A DNA stretch of 64,000 nt, from the NCBI RefSeq assembly GCF_003025005.1, contig NZ_PVSS01000015.1, positions 43,881 through 107,880 of the forward strand, given 5' to 3'. This document shows, piece after piece, positions 53,904-62,244 of this stretch (position 1 is the stretch's first letter; each line of letters begins with the position of its first letter). This DNA is from Brumimicrobium mesophilum. GTDB lineage: Bacteria > Bacteroidota > Bacteroidia > Flavobacteriales_D > Crocinitomicaceae. A program made the position numbers and the translations under genes. The notes under the pieces are model-generated. The model did no database searches. It had not been told where the DNA came from and saw nothing but the letters and a program-made list of their open reading frames with translations.

Positions 53904-53911
53904 TAAATTTG
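53904..53911 (+). promoter_or_regulatory. -7 promoter box of the DJ-1 lipoprotein gene
   Basis: TAAATTTG matches TAnnTTTG exactly. It overlaps the ATG at 53909 and lies 21 bases before the ATG at 53933, so it supports the later start. Confidence 0.55.
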
Positions 53912-53932
53912 AATTTTAATAAAATCATAGAA

Positions 53933-54697
53933 ATGAGGGCTAAAAATTTAATAGGTATCACTGCATTTTCAGTTTTTCTGATGAGTTGTAATTCTAAGCA
54001 AGAGGTAAACCAAGAAGAAATTACTGCACAAGTTGTAAAGGAGGAAGTAGAATTGGAATCTGACACTTTAACTAAACATTTAAAACCATTTGACGAGAGT
54101 TTGCCAACGATTGGATTGTTGATGTATGATGGTGTTTTACAAAGCGAAGTTATTGCTAGCTCTGATGTGTTTGCTAAACCAAATGCAGAAGGAAAACAAC
54201 TTTTTAACGTCATTACAATAGCCGAAACAGCGCAGCAAATTACAACGGAAGAAGGAATGCACTTTGTACCAGATTATTCGTTTGAAAATTGCCCTGAATT
54301 GACCGTTTTATTCGTTCCAAGTGCCTACGATATGTACGCCCAAGTGCACAATGAAAAAATTGTAGATTTTATTCGAACTAAAAACGAAGAAGTAGATTAC
54401 GTAGTAAGTAATTGTGCTGGAGCGCAATTAATCGGGAAATCTGGAATTACAGACGGTCACAAAATCGTTACTTGGATTGGAGGAGGAGTTCAATTGCAGA
54501 AGGATTACCCAAACTTGATTGTTCAAAATGATAGTTTGGTGACTTTCGTTGAAGACGGAAAATTTAGTTCTTCCAATGGGAATTTAGCGAGTTATATTTC
54601 AGCTCTCAATTTATTAGAAAAAATGACCAGTGCTGAACAAAGAGAGTTTGTGGAGAGTTATTTATACCTGGACCGACTCCAAAACTGGAAGAAGTAG
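53933..54697 (+). CDS. DJ-1/PfpI-family lipoprotein
   Basis: From the ATG at 53933 the protein has 254 residues: a lipoprotein signal (LIGITAFSVFLMSCN), a short linker rich in Glu, then a DJ-1/PfpI domain (TIGLLMYDGVLQSEVIASSD; ELTVLFVPSAYDM) with the nucleophile-elbow Cys in VVSNCAGAQLIGKSG and VTWIGGGVQLQKDYPNL. The domain usually acts on ThiJ/PfpI-type substrates or glyoxals; fixation to a membrane is unusual but found in Bacteroidota. The MBL-fold gene follows after 26 bases. Confidence 0.85.
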   Translation: MRAKNLIGITAFSVFLMSCNSKQEVNQEEITAQVVKEEVELESDTLTKHLKPFDESLPTIGLLMYDGVLQSEVIASSDVFAKPNAEGKQLFNVITIAETAQQITTEEGMHFVPDYSFENCPELTVLFVPSAYDMYAQVHNEKIVDFIRTKNEEVDYVVSNCAGAQLIGKSGITDGHKIVTWIGGGVQLQKDYPNLIVQNDSLVTFVEDGKFSSSNGNLASYISALNLLEKMTSAEQREFVESYLYLDRLQNWKK

Positions 54698-54723
54698 TCC
54701 AAACCAATAAATTTAAAGGTGAA

Positions 54724-55767
54724 ATGGGAAAAAGTAGGTTTGGGAAAATTTCAAAAGGAGAGCGATTAGCACGAATAAAGCGTTCTTCAAATTATAGAGA
54801 TGGAAAATTTCAAAATAAAAACCATACGCCAGAATTGGCTGAAGGGGAGAATGTTTTCAATTTAATTTATGAAAAGTTATTTAAGAAATTCCCCAACACA
54901 AAGCCCATTAATAAAATTCCAAGTACCAAAACGGATTTACATCAACTAGATCCTGCAGAAAATATTCTTGTGTGGTTTGGTCATTCTTCGTATTTTCTTC
55001 AAATAGATGGAATCCGGATACTTGTAGACCCCGTTTTGAGTGGAAATGCTTCACCCGTTGCAAAAACGGTTTCCGCTTTTATGGGAACGGACGTTTATTC
55101 TGTCTCTGATTTTCCGAAAATCGACTATTTATTTATCTCGCACGACCATTATGATCACTTGGATTATAAAACAATTATTGCATTAAAAGATAAGGTGGAG
55201 CAAGTGATTTGTGGACTCGGTGTAGGCGCTCATTTTGAAAGTTGGGGATATGATGCTAAGGTAATCATCGAGAAAGACTGGCATGAAAAATTGGAATTAA
55301 AAAATGGAATAACACTTTACATTGAATCTTCTAGGCATTTTTCTGGAAGAGCTTTATCAAGAAATAAATCGCTGTGGGTTTCTTTTGTTTTACATTCGAA
55401 ATCTACTAAGATATATTTGGGCGGTGACAGTGGATATGACCAACATTTTTCTGAGATTGGCGAGAAATATGGACCTTTTGACCTCGTTATTTTGGAAAAT
55501 GGTCAATACAATAAGTCTTGGCCATACATTCATTTAACTCCAGATGAGGTGATCAAGGCGGCCAATGATTTAAAGGCGAAAAGAATTTTCCCTGTGCATT
55601 CTTCCAAATTCGCGTTGTCTAATCACCCTTGGGATGAACCTTTGAAAAGACTTTCGGCACTCACAAAATCTACGGATTTAACCTTAGTAACACCGATTAT
55701 TGGTGAAAAATTGAATATTAATAATAAGGAACAGAAGTTTACCGAATGGTGGCTCAATGTTCAATAA
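54724..55767 (+). CDS. Metallo-beta-lactamase-fold hydrolase, NAPE-PLD/UlaG-like
   Basis: The 347-residue protein has the metal motif SHDHYDHLD (H140, H142, D144, H145), upstream VWFGHSSYFLQIDG, GVGAHFESWGYD and downstream GGDSGYDQHFSEIG (metal Asp) and FPVHSSKFALSNHPWDEPL. This set fits the NAPE-PLD/UlaG group, which includes phospholipase D-type and lactonase enzymes. There is no signal peptide; the first 40 residues are basic. The natural substrate is not predictable. It is probably co-transcribed with the DJ-1 lipoprotein and the HD gene. Confidence 0.87.
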   Translation: MGKSRFGKISKGERLARIKRSSNYRDGKFQNKNHTPELAEGENVFNLIYEKLFKKFPNTKPINKIPSTKTDLHQLDPAENILVWFGHSSYFLQIDGIRILVDPVLSGNASPVAKTVSAFMGTDVYSVSDFPKIDYLFISHDHYDHLDYKTIIALKDKVEQVICGLGVGAHFESWGYDAKVIIEKDWHEKLELKNGITLYIESSRHFSGRALSRNKSLWVSFVLHSKSTKIYLGGDSGYDQHFSEIGEKYGPFDLVILENGQYNKSWPYIHLTPDEVIKAANDLKAKRIFPVHSSKFALSNHPWDEPLKRLSALTKSTDLTLVTPIIGEKLNINNKEQKFTEWWLNVQ

Positions 55768-55779
55768 AATTAAATAAAA

Positions 55780-56370
55780 ATGAATACAGCGGATTTGCTC
55801 AAGCAAGTAGAATTTATCAAAGAGATTGACAAGATTAAATATATACAACGCAAAACGAAATTATTTAACAGTGACAGGTGTGAGAATGATGCGGAACACA
55901 GTTGGCACCTCGCGATGATGGCGGTGGTTTTAGCCGAACATGCAAACCAGCCTATCGATGTTTTTAAGGTGGTGAAAATGGTGCTGATTCATGATATTGT
56001 TGAAATTGATGCAGGTGATATTTTTATTTATGACACCGAAATTAATCACACGAATACAGAGCAAGAATTAAAGGCAGCTCACCGAATTTTTGGGATTTTA
56101 CCCGAAAAACAAGCCAAAGAATTCATTTCTATTTGGGAAGAATTTGAAGAAGGTCATAGCGAAGAAGCGAAATTTGCAAGAGCGATGGACAGATTTGAGC
56201 CTTTACTTCAAAATGCATCAAACGAAGGAGGAACCTGGCAAGAATTTGATGTTCCTCACGACAAAGTTTACGACAAAGTAAAGGTAATCAATCACGGTTC
56301 TACTTCAGTTTGGAATTATGCTGAAAACCTAATTAATGAAAGTGTGGAAAAGGGTATTTTGAGAAGATAG
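55780..56370 (+). CDS. HD-domain phosphohydrolase, YfbR-like 5'-nucleotidase
   Basis: This 196-residue protein has the HD metal motifs: RCENDAEHSWHLAMMAVVLA with the first His, the HD pair in MVLIHDIVEIDAGD, and a later Asp in ARAMDRFEPLLQN. It fits the YfbR/HDDC2 group, which removes the phosphate from deoxynucleoside 5'-monophosphates. It starts 12 bases after the MBL-fold gene. Confidence 0.88.
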   Translation: MNTADLLKQVEFIKEIDKIKYIQRKTKLFNSDRCENDAEHSWHLAMMAVVLAEHANQPIDVFKVVKMVLIHDIVEIDAGDIFIYDTEINHTNTEQELKAAHRIFGILPEKQAKEFISIWEEFEEGHSEEAKFARAMDRFEPLLQNASNEGGTWQEFDVPHDKVYDKVKVINHGSTSVWNYAENLINESVEKGILRR

Positions 56371-56434
56371 TTTTATCTTTTTTGGTTTATCCATTCCTCT
56401 TTTTCGATAAACAAGATTAAAACCGTAATTATAT

Positions 56435-56442
56435 TAAGTTTG
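56435..56442 (+). promoter_or_regulatory. -7 promoter box of the kinase-like gene
   Basis: TAAGTTTG matches TAnnTTTG exactly and overlaps the first possible start (TTG at 56440), which supports the ATG at 56455 or the one at 56473. Confidence 0.5.
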
Positions 56443-56454
56443 TTACCAATTAAT

Positions 56455-57441
56455 ATGGTAAAAGAACAAACGATGAATCCTGATTTTAAAGAATTCCTAT
56501 TAAAAACTACCCAAGCAAAAGACTGCAAAGAAATTGTAATGATTCAGTCTTTGTGGAGTGGTTATGGAAAAATCTCTAGAATTCAATTGGACGGAGCAGC
56601 GATTGAAACTGTTGTGGTTAAACACATTTCACTAAGGAAAGCCAATGCTCACCCAAGAGGATGGAATACGGATAATTCGCACAATCGAAAAGTAAAATCT
56701 TACGAAGTTGAAACGATTTGGTATGAAAATTATAATCAGCGCTGCACAGTTGATTGTCGAACACCAAAGTTTCTAGGTTCATTTTCACAGGACCAAGATC
56801 AATGGATAATCTTGGAAGATTTGGATGCTCAATTCCCAGCACGCGAGCAACATTTGTCACTTTGCGAGGTAAAAGTGTGTTTAAAATGGTTGGCGAACTT
56901 CCACGCAACTTTCTTGAATGAAACTCCAAAAGATTTATGGGAAATAGGAACTTATTGGCATTTAGCCACCCGACCAGACGAATTTGCTCAAATGCAAGCT
57001 TCGGAATTAAAGAACAACGCCAAAATCATCGATGAAATCTTAAACAATTGTCAATACCAAACTTTGGTACATGGTGATGCTAAAGTGGCGAATTTTTGTT
57101 TTTCGAATGATGGACATTCAGTTGCAGCTGTCGATTTTCAATACATAGGTGGAGGATGTGGAATGAAAGATGTGACTTACTTTTTAGGCAGTTGTCTCTC
57201 CGGCAACGAATGCGAAAAACATGAAACGGAGTTATTGGATTTCTACTTTGGGGAATTAGAAATTGCGAGTAGAGATAAAATCAATAAAGCGGAATACAGC
57301 AAACTAGAGCAGGAGTGGAGAAGGATGTATCAGATTGCCTCTGCAGATTTCACACGATTTTTGTTGGGTTGGATGCCGAGTCATGAGAAATTGAATGCAT
57401 ACACTGAAAAGTTGACGAAAGAGGTTTTGGAAAGCTTTTAG
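56455..57441 (+). CDS. Aminoglycoside/choline kinase-like phosphotransferase
   Basis: The protein has about 328 residues and the protein-kinase-like fold of APH/EcKinase proteins: a nucleotide-binding N-lobe (QSLWSGYGKISRIQLDGAA, VVVKHISLRKANAH), the hinge WIILEDLDAQFP, the catalytic loop TLVHGDAKVANFCF and the metal motif AAVDFQYIGGG. Such enzymes phosphorylate small metabolites or antibiotics, and closest in pattern are DUF1679/EcKinase-like proteins. A start at 56473 is also possible. It is the last ordinary gene before the cassette region. Confidence 0.85.
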   Translation: MVKEQTMNPDFKEFLLKTTQAKDCKEIVMIQSLWSGYGKISRIQLDGAAIETVVVKHISLRKANAHPRGWNTDNSHNRKVKSYEVETIWYENYNQRCTVDCRTPKFLGSFSQDQDQWIILEDLDAQFPAREQHLSLCEVKVCLKWLANFHATFLNETPKDLWEIGTYWHLATRPDEFAQMQASELKNNAKIIDEILNNCQYQTLVHGDAKVANFCFSNDGHSVAAVDFQYIGGGCGMKDVTYFLGSCLSGNECEKHETELLDFYFGELEIASRDKINKAEYSKLEQEWRRMYQIASADFTRFLLGWMPSHEKLNAYTEKLTKEVLESF

Positions 57442-57572
57442 AATTGGTCGAGAATTTGGGATTAAAAGTTTGAGGAAAGTTTGTATATTGTGCAGGAATA
57501 ACTTTACCAAAAGGTGTATAAAGCCAACAAACGGTTGATAGGTTGGTGGACTGATGGTAGGGGTATAAACAA

Positions 57573-59096
57573 GTTACCTGTAATTTAAAACAACCACCGA
57601 GAATGATAATAAGTAAAGTAATAAGTTATAAAAATGCTTGGCAAAGTTTAATTGCAGAACATCAGGAGGAACTTGATGAGATATTAGAAGTTCTACCTCA
57701 ATTTATTAATGATTATGTTACAAAAAAAGAATCTAATGAAAGGGGATTTACCAGCCATAGAGACATTTGGAGTGAACTTCTTGAACAGAAAGATTGGATA
57801 ATTGCGGATACTTCATTTTATCTTGAAGATGGCCAACGAATTTTTGTTGGAAATTTAGGACCAATTAAGAACGAAGTTAGCGCGTATATTTCATTTGGAC
57901 ATATCGATTTTGCTAACAGATGGCTTTTTCAACAGACCACACTAGCAGGTAAATATGATATAGCAAAAATACCTATTTTATTAGTACCAACTTCAGAATT
58001 TGGGAGCAGACAAGAAGATAGATTTTTTAAAAGACTTTCATTTGAACAATATCAGAGGCAAATCCTTCCTCTTACACCTTTAAGTCACGCTTATCCTTTT
58101 TTAATTCTTGGCTATACCGACCAAAATGAACTGTTTGAAACAGAAATCTATGAATTAGAATCAGACCCACTAATTTCCAATGAAAATGTAGTAATTGATA
58201 GGTGTATAGAATTTCCGCCAGAATATTATCAAGCTGGTCTGAACATCCTAAACTTTTTTGGCACTTATATTAGAGAACAATATCCTGACCAAGATGCGAA
58301 AATCAAAATAGAGCAGAATGATAAAATAGTAAGACTAATCATTGAAACAAGTGATGGAGAAACTGAAGTGATTGAAAAAGCACTTCAAGAATATCAACTT
58401 GTAGTTACTGGACAAAAATTACCTGAAGAAGTTACCAAAAACGAACGACTGATATTAGAACTAAAAAATGAATTACGTTTAGCAAAATATAGAGTGGAAA
58501 CCCAACAGGATATTATGCTAGTTCAAACAGGGCAAATTGATAAATTAATGAACATTTTAGGTCAAGGTTTGACGAATAAAAGTCCAATTCACATTGATTT
58601 TAAACCTGTAATTACTTTAGACAATAAAGTCTTGAATAATCAAAATGTTACATCCGTTATATCAGATATTAGCGACTTAAAATTACTGCTTGGCACATCA
58701 AGTCCTGAATATTTAGAACTACAAAATTTGGAAGGCTCTCTAACAGCAATTGAAAAAGAAACTAATCCTGAAGTTGTTAAAAATTCAACTGCGATGCAGA
58801 AATTGAAAAAGTTCATTGATACCATTTCAGAAGGCAATGAACAAGTTGCGAAAGTTTTAGAAACCACGGAAACGGGAATTGACCTTGTAAGGAATCTTGC
58901 TGGGAAATATAATAGTATAGCAGAATGGTGTGGATTGCCACAAGTTCCTAGAATATTTACGAAATAAACTACAGGTAACAATGTATATAAAAAATAGGCG
59001 AAACAGTAATAAATTCAAGGCTTTTGGCTCGTATCAAAGTTCGTGCTTAACCGAAAGTTTCGTGCTTCGAAATCGCCTACTTTTCATATACTAACC
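57573..59096 (+). mobile_element. Integron-like cassette 1
   Basis: The cassette starts with GTTACCTGTA (57573-57582). Directly after the stop codon of its only gene lies TACAGGTAAC (58970-58979), the exact 10-base reverse complement, followed by a palindromic attC-like site that ends at the next cassette start (59097). The match of a cassette start with its own attC start is what integron cassettes show after circle integration. No attI or integrase is seen upstream. Confidence 0.6.
57603..58967 (+). CDS. BglII-like N-terminus with coiled-coil C-terminus, possible defence effector
   Basis: The 454-residue protein is the sole gene of cassette 1. Residues ~1-140 resemble BglII-type restriction endonucleases: an N-terminal IISKVISYKNAWQSLIAEHQ, then DWIIADTSFYLEDGQ, PIKNEVSAYISFGH and KYDIAKIPILLVPTSEF, where the acidic-x-Val pattern of the active site would fall. 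The middle is strand-rich, residues ~290-340 are a coiled coil and the end (LAGKYNSIAEWCGLPQVP) resembles tails of bacterial toxins/effectors. A nuclease role is tentative, since the catalytic residues are not certain. No methylase accompanies it, unlike a true restriction system. Confidence 0.5.
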   Translation: MIISKVISYKNAWQSLIAEHQEELDEILEVLPQFINDYVTKKESNERGFTSHRDIWSELLEQKDWIIADTSFYLEDGQRIFVGNLGPIKNEVSAYISFGHIDFANRWLFQQTTLAGKYDIAKIPILLVPTSEFGSRQEDRFFKRLSFEQYQRQILPLTPLSHAYPFLILGYTDQNELFETEIYELESDPLISNENVVIDRCIEFPPEYYQAGLNILNFFGTYIREQYPDQDAKIKIEQNDKIVRLIIETSDGETEVIEKALQEYQLVVTGQKLPEEVTKNERLILELKNELRLAKYRVETQQDIMLVQTGQIDKLMNILGQGLTNKSPIHIDFKPVITLDNKVLNNQNVTSVISDISDLKLLLGTSSPEYLELQNLEGSLTAIEKETNPEVVKNSTAMQKLKKFIDTISEGNEQVAKVLETTETGIDLVRNLAGKYNSIAEWCGLPQVPRIFTK

Positions 59097-59106
59097 GTTA
59101 GCATTC
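58970..59106 (+). other. attC-like site 1
   Basis: After TACAGGTAAC the left arm GTATATAAAAAATAGGCGA pairs with the right arm (TCGCCTACTTTTCATATAC on the plus strand) at 17 of 19 positions. The element closes with CC-GTTAGCATTC (59097-59106). The spacers between the TAAC ends and the arms differ in length (3 versus 5 bases), like the unpaired spacer of known attC sites. The loop contains GGCTTTTGGCTCGTATCAAA, which resembles the loop of site 2. Confidence 0.6.
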
Positions 59107-59131
59107 ATTAAAGAAACTAGAAAAATCGCTT

Positions 59132-60136
59132 ATGCCAAAAAATAAGGATGCATACTCAAGATATAAAATAATAGATCAATATTTAAGACAAGTTGAATTT
59201 TCAAAATCCTCTCGATTATCTGAAATTTGCTCAGACAAATTAGGAATACCTATTTCCATCAGGACAATTCAAAAAGACATTCAAGATTTAATTGAAGATA
59301 GTGCGCTTCAAATATATGCTCCAATAAAATACAGTAATAAACAAAAAGCATATTATTATCCAGAAAATGTAGATGATATTTTTCCTGCTATTGAATTAAA
59401 TGATGAAGAAATTAGCGCATTGCTTTTTTACGGTATGGTTAATAATCAATATAATAGCCTTGGTATTTTTCAAGAAATATCGAGTGCAATAGAAAAGGTT
59501 TTAAATTCTGCGAATATCAAAACAAATATTAAAGAGACTGAAACTGGTACACCATTAATATTAACAGAAAAAACACTTCCTTTAAAAGGTAGTGAACTGT
59601 TAATAAAAATACTGCAAGCTCTTAAGCAAAAAAGGCAAATTATATTTGAATACCATAAATTTGGTGGAGAAGTAAAAGAAAGAACTATTTCGCCATACTT
59701 ATTAAAAGAAGACAAACATATGTGGTACGTGATTGGCTTTTATGAAAAAAGAGAAAATATAATCACTTTTGCTGTAGACAGAATGTCAAAGGTTAGAATT
59801 CTAGATAAACCTATTATCAGAAATCATTTTAATCCAGATAATTATTTTAAGTATTCTTTTGGTATTACTGTTCCCGAAGAGAAACCAATTGAAATAATTC
59901 TTTTATTTACACAGTATCAAGGACACTATATAAAAACATTACCCATTCATGACACACAAAAAATTTTAAGTGACAATAATGAAGGATTAAAAATCTCTAT
60001 TATGGTCAAACCAACTTACGAGTTTTACTCAAAAGTACTCAGCTACGGAAATGATGTAAAAATTATTGATCCACAATCAATTGCAATCGAACTAAAAAGC
60101 AAAATAGAAGATGCTTTAAAACTTTATTTAAAATAA
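59132..60136 (+). CDS. WYL-domain transcriptional regulator
   Basis: The 334-residue protein has an N-terminal winged HTH (RYKIIDQYLRQVEFSKSS; IRTIQKDIQDLIED) and a WYL domain (about residues 150-235) with KQKRQIIFEYHKFGGE, ISPYLLKEDKHMWYVIGF and VDRMSKVRIL; the usual WYL is WYV here. A C-terminal extension typical of the family follows. WYL repressors such as CapW and BrxR control defence operons and respond to ligands. It opens cassette 2, upstream of the ubiquitin-like operon, and a candidate operator lies in between. Confidence 0.88.
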   Translation: MPKNKDAYSRYKIIDQYLRQVEFSKSSRLSEICSDKLGIPISIRTIQKDIQDLIEDSALQIYAPIKYSNKQKAYYYPENVDDIFPAIELNDEEISALLFYGMVNNQYNSLGIFQEISSAIEKVLNSANIKTNIKETETGTPLILTEKTLPLKGSELLIKILQALKQKRQIIFEYHKFGGEVKERTISPYLLKEDKHMWYVIGFYEKRENIITFAVDRMSKVRILDKPIIRNHFNPDNYFKYSFGITVPEEKPIEIILLFTQYQGHYIKTLPIHDTQKILSDNNEGLKISIMVKPTYEFYSKVLSYGNDVKIIDPQSIAIELKSKIEDALKLYLK

Positions 60137-60144
60137 ATTCAATA

Positions 60145-60161
60145 GCGCAAATAGCTTGCGC
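60145..60161. promoter_or_regulatory. Candidate operator palindrome
   Basis: GCGCAA (60145-60150) and TTGCGC (60156-60161) form an inverted repeat around ATAGC between the WYL gene and the ubiquitin-like gene. A near -7 box (TTAATTTG, 60172-60179) is just downstream, so binding of the WYL regulator here could block the operon. Alternatively it is a weak terminator, though no T-run follows. Confidence 0.4.
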
Positions 60162-60214
60162 CATGATGTTATTAATTTGTAGTATTAAAATAATTAATTT
60201 TAAAATTTAATATT

Positions 60215-60493
60215 ATGAGTTCAGAAAATAATAAAAAAGTTGATGCTCCTGGGCAAAACAAAGAGTACCAAATTTTTGTAAATGGTACTCCAGAAGAGTG
60301 GACTGGAAAAGAAATATCGTTTGAACAGGTTGTTAAATTAGCCTTCCCAAATGCTTCTTTTGAAAGTTCTAAAGGATACTCAGTTGTATACAAAAAAGCT
60401 GAAAATGGAAAAGAAGGATCTTTAGTATTTGAAGATTCTGTTAAAGTTAAATCTGAAATGGAATTCGATGTCTACCCAACTAATAGATCATAA
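60215..60493 (+). CDS. Ubiquitin-like protein, single multiubiquitin-type domain
   Basis: A 92-residue protein with an unstructured ~15-residue start and one beta-grasp domain of the prokaryotic multiubiquitin family: EYQIFVNGTPEEWTGKEISF, EQVVKLAFPNASFESSKGYS, VVYKKAENGKEGSLVFEDSV and the C-terminus MEFDVYPTNRS, which is a typical family end. The C-terminal carboxylate would be adenylated by the E1-like protein encoded next. The E1 gene starts inside this gene's last 26 bases, so expression is coupled. Many relatives have two or three domains; this one has a single copy. Confidence 0.82.
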   Translation: MSSENNKKVDAPGQNKEYQIFVNGTPEEWTGKEISFEQVVKLAFPNASFESSKGYSVVYKKAENGKEGSLVFEDSVKVKSEMEFDVYPTNRS

Positions 60494-61661
60494 TGAAGAC
60501 TTAAAACGTCTCAAAGACGAGGGGTTTGTTTTGGAATTTCGACCAGGTTATTTACTTGTTCATAGGATTCCTTATTTTAATTTAGCTAAAGAAATTAAAT
60601 ATGGGATTCTAGTTATTAGATTACATCTAGCAGGTGATAAAACAATAAAGAACATCGAACACACAGCTTTCTTTGTTGGTGAAGCACCTTGTGACAGAAA
60701 TGGAGCTATACTAAATAACATTTTAAATAATAGTAATAAAAGACAACTATTTGATAATTTAGTCGCTGATCATTATTTTTCGGCAAAACCTCAAATTAAT
60801 AATGGAAAATATAAGGATCACTATGAAAAAGTCAGTACGTATGTCGGTTTAATTAGTAGTCATCCTAAATCAGTTGATAGTAATATTACTGAAAAAGGAA
60901 ATAAAATAATTAATTCTTCGGAGTCTTCTGTATTTAATTATTTAGATACAAATTCAAATAAACCAGAATTAAGTTCTCTTAATAGTAAATTTAGAGAACA
61001 AAAAATTGGGATAATTGGTCTAGGTGGAACAGGTTCATATTTGTTGGATTTAATTTGTAAAGTACCAGTTAAGGAAATACATATATTCGATGGAGATTGG
61101 TTCTACAATAACAACGCATTTCGAGCTCCTGGTGCTCCAAGTAAAGAAGAGTTAATTTCTCCTCAGAAGAAAACATCATATTTTTATGAAATATATTCTA
61201 AAATGAATAATTCAATTATTGAACATGATTACTATGTTACTAATGAAAGCCTAAAAGAATTTGATGATTTCAATTTTGTTTTCCTCTGTGTTGATAGAGG
61301 TAATATAAGAAAAGAAGTAGTTAAATATCTTGAATCTAAAAATATTTCATTTATCGATATTGGTATGGGAATAAATAAAATTGGTAATTCTTTAGGTGGT
61401 ATGCTAAGAGTAACAGCAAGCACTCCCAAAAAAAGGAATCATGTATGGGATAAAAATCGAATTCCTTTTTCTGATGATTTAGAAAATGAATATAATTCAA
61501 ATATTCAGATAGCAGAACTCAACTGTCTAAATGCAACATTGGCAGTGATAAAATGGAAAAAACTTCTTGGATATTATCAGGACACCACATTAGAATATAA
61601 TTCGTTCTATTTATTAGGATCAAACCATAGTATTAATGAAGATAAGGAAAATGAATCATAA
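60468..61661 (+). CDS. E1-like ThiF-fold activating enzyme with DUF6791-like N-terminus
   Basis: From the ATG at 60468 the enzyme has 397 residues. The N-terminal ~150 residues (DEGFVLEFRPGYLLVHRIPY; HTAFFVGEAPCDRNGA) match the pattern I know as DUF6791. The C-terminal ThiF/E1 domain has the nucleotide loop IGIIGLGGTGSYLLDLI (about 180-196), the acidic IFDGDWFYNNNAFR (about 206-219) and a Cys in IAELNCLNATLAV (about 353), the possible thioester residue. It would adenylate the ubiquitin-like C-terminus. A start at 60429 is open but less likely. It overlaps the next gene by 11 bases. Confidence 0.85.
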   Translation: MSTQLIDHNEDLKRLKDEGFVLEFRPGYLLVHRIPYFNLAKEIKYGILVIRLHLAGDKTIKNIEHTAFFVGEAPCDRNGAILNNILNNSNKRQLFDNLVADHYFSAKPQINNGKYKDHYEKVSTYVGLISSHPKSVDSNITEKGNKIINSSESSVFNYLDTNSNKPELSSLNSKFREQKIGIIGLGGTGSYLLDLICKVPVKEIHIFDGDWFYNNNAFRAPGAPSKEELISPQKKTSYFYEIYSKMNNSIIEHDYYVTNESLKEFDDFNFVFLCVDRGNIRKEVVKYLESKNISFIDIGMGINKIGNSLGGMLRVTASTPKKRNHVWDKNRIPFSDDLENEYNSNIQIAELNCLNATLAVIKWKKLLGYYQDTTLEYNSFYLLGSNHSINEDKENES

Positions 61662-62040
61662 GTTTGTAGAATATATTCCAAAAGAAATTGAAGAAAACAT
61701 TTTATATGTTTCTACAAGGTTTAAAACTGTAGTTCATAAATGTCCGTGCGAATGTAAGGAAAAAATAGTCACTCCTTTATCTCCTGCTGCATGGGAGTTA
61801 ACTTTTAATGGAGAGACTATTTCACTTTATCCTTCAATTGGAAACTGGAAACTTACTTGTAAATCACATTATTGGATTAAGAATAATGAAGTTGAATGGT
61901 CATATAATTTTTCTGAGAAAAACATGAAACAAGTTGATGAACAAGATAAATATGACCGAGAAGCTTATTTACAAAATAAGGTTGAACATAAGAATTATGA
62001 CAAGAAAAAAACAATATGGGATTTCTTTAAATGGAAATAA
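61651..62040 (+). CDS. DUF6527-like Cys-rich partner of the ubiquitin-like system
   Basis: From the ATG at 61651 (an earlier one at 61636 is in frame) the 129-residue protein begins MNHKFVEYIPKEIEENILYV. It has potential zinc ligands C31, C33 and C35 in HKCPCECKE, and C70 and H73 in LTCKSHYWI, with SLYPSIGNWKL between. This matches the DUF6527 pattern, a family found with multiubiquitin and ThiF genes. A ligase, E2-like or protease-like role cannot be decided here. The C-terminal tail is helical and basic. It is the last gene of cassette 2. Confidence 0.75.
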   Translation: MNHKFVEYIPKEIEENILYVSTRFKTVVHKCPCECKEKIVTPLSPAAWELTFNGETISLYPSIGNWKLTCKSHYWIKNNEVEWSYNFSEKNMKQVDEQDKYDREAYLQNKVEHKNYDKKKTIWDFFKWK

Positions 62041-62041
62041 C

Positions 62042-62244
62042 GAATGCTAACACCGGCTAAAATTAATACGGGTTTTGGTGCTTACTCAAAGTTTTGTGTA
62101 TATTTACTAAGTCGCCAAATCCTTTTTGATTTGGCTTTGTAATAGAAAAATAAAACCAAAAAAAAGGCTTCGGCTTAGTCCGTGCTCGAAAAGGCTCTGC
62201 TTCTTTTCTTCCCGTACTAATCCTAGCCAAAACCGTTATGCGTA
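62042..62244 (+). other. attC-like site 2
   Basis: After GAATGCTAAC, GGCTAAAATTAATACGGG (left) pairs with the complement of CCCGTACTAATCCTAGCC (right) at 15 of 18 positions, and the site closes with AAAACC-GTTATGCGTA (62235-62244). Inside is a further perfect hairpin, GCCAAATC/GATTTGGC (62114-62135). At 203 bp it is longer than most known attC sites. The loop shares GGGTTTTGGTGCTTACTCAA-like sequence with site 1. Confidence 0.6.

Larger units (their letters stand above)
59097..62234 (+). mobile_element. Integron-like cassette 2 (ubiquitin-like module)
   Basis: The cassette begins GTTAGCATTC (59097-59106) and, one base after its last stop codon, has GAATGCTAAC (62042-62051), the exact reverse complement, followed by its palindromic site. 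It holds four genes (WYL regulator, ubiquitin-like protein, E1-like enzyme and DUF6527-like protein) in one orientation, which is large for an integron cassette. The whole module is thus bounded as a single mobile unit. Confidence 0.6.
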
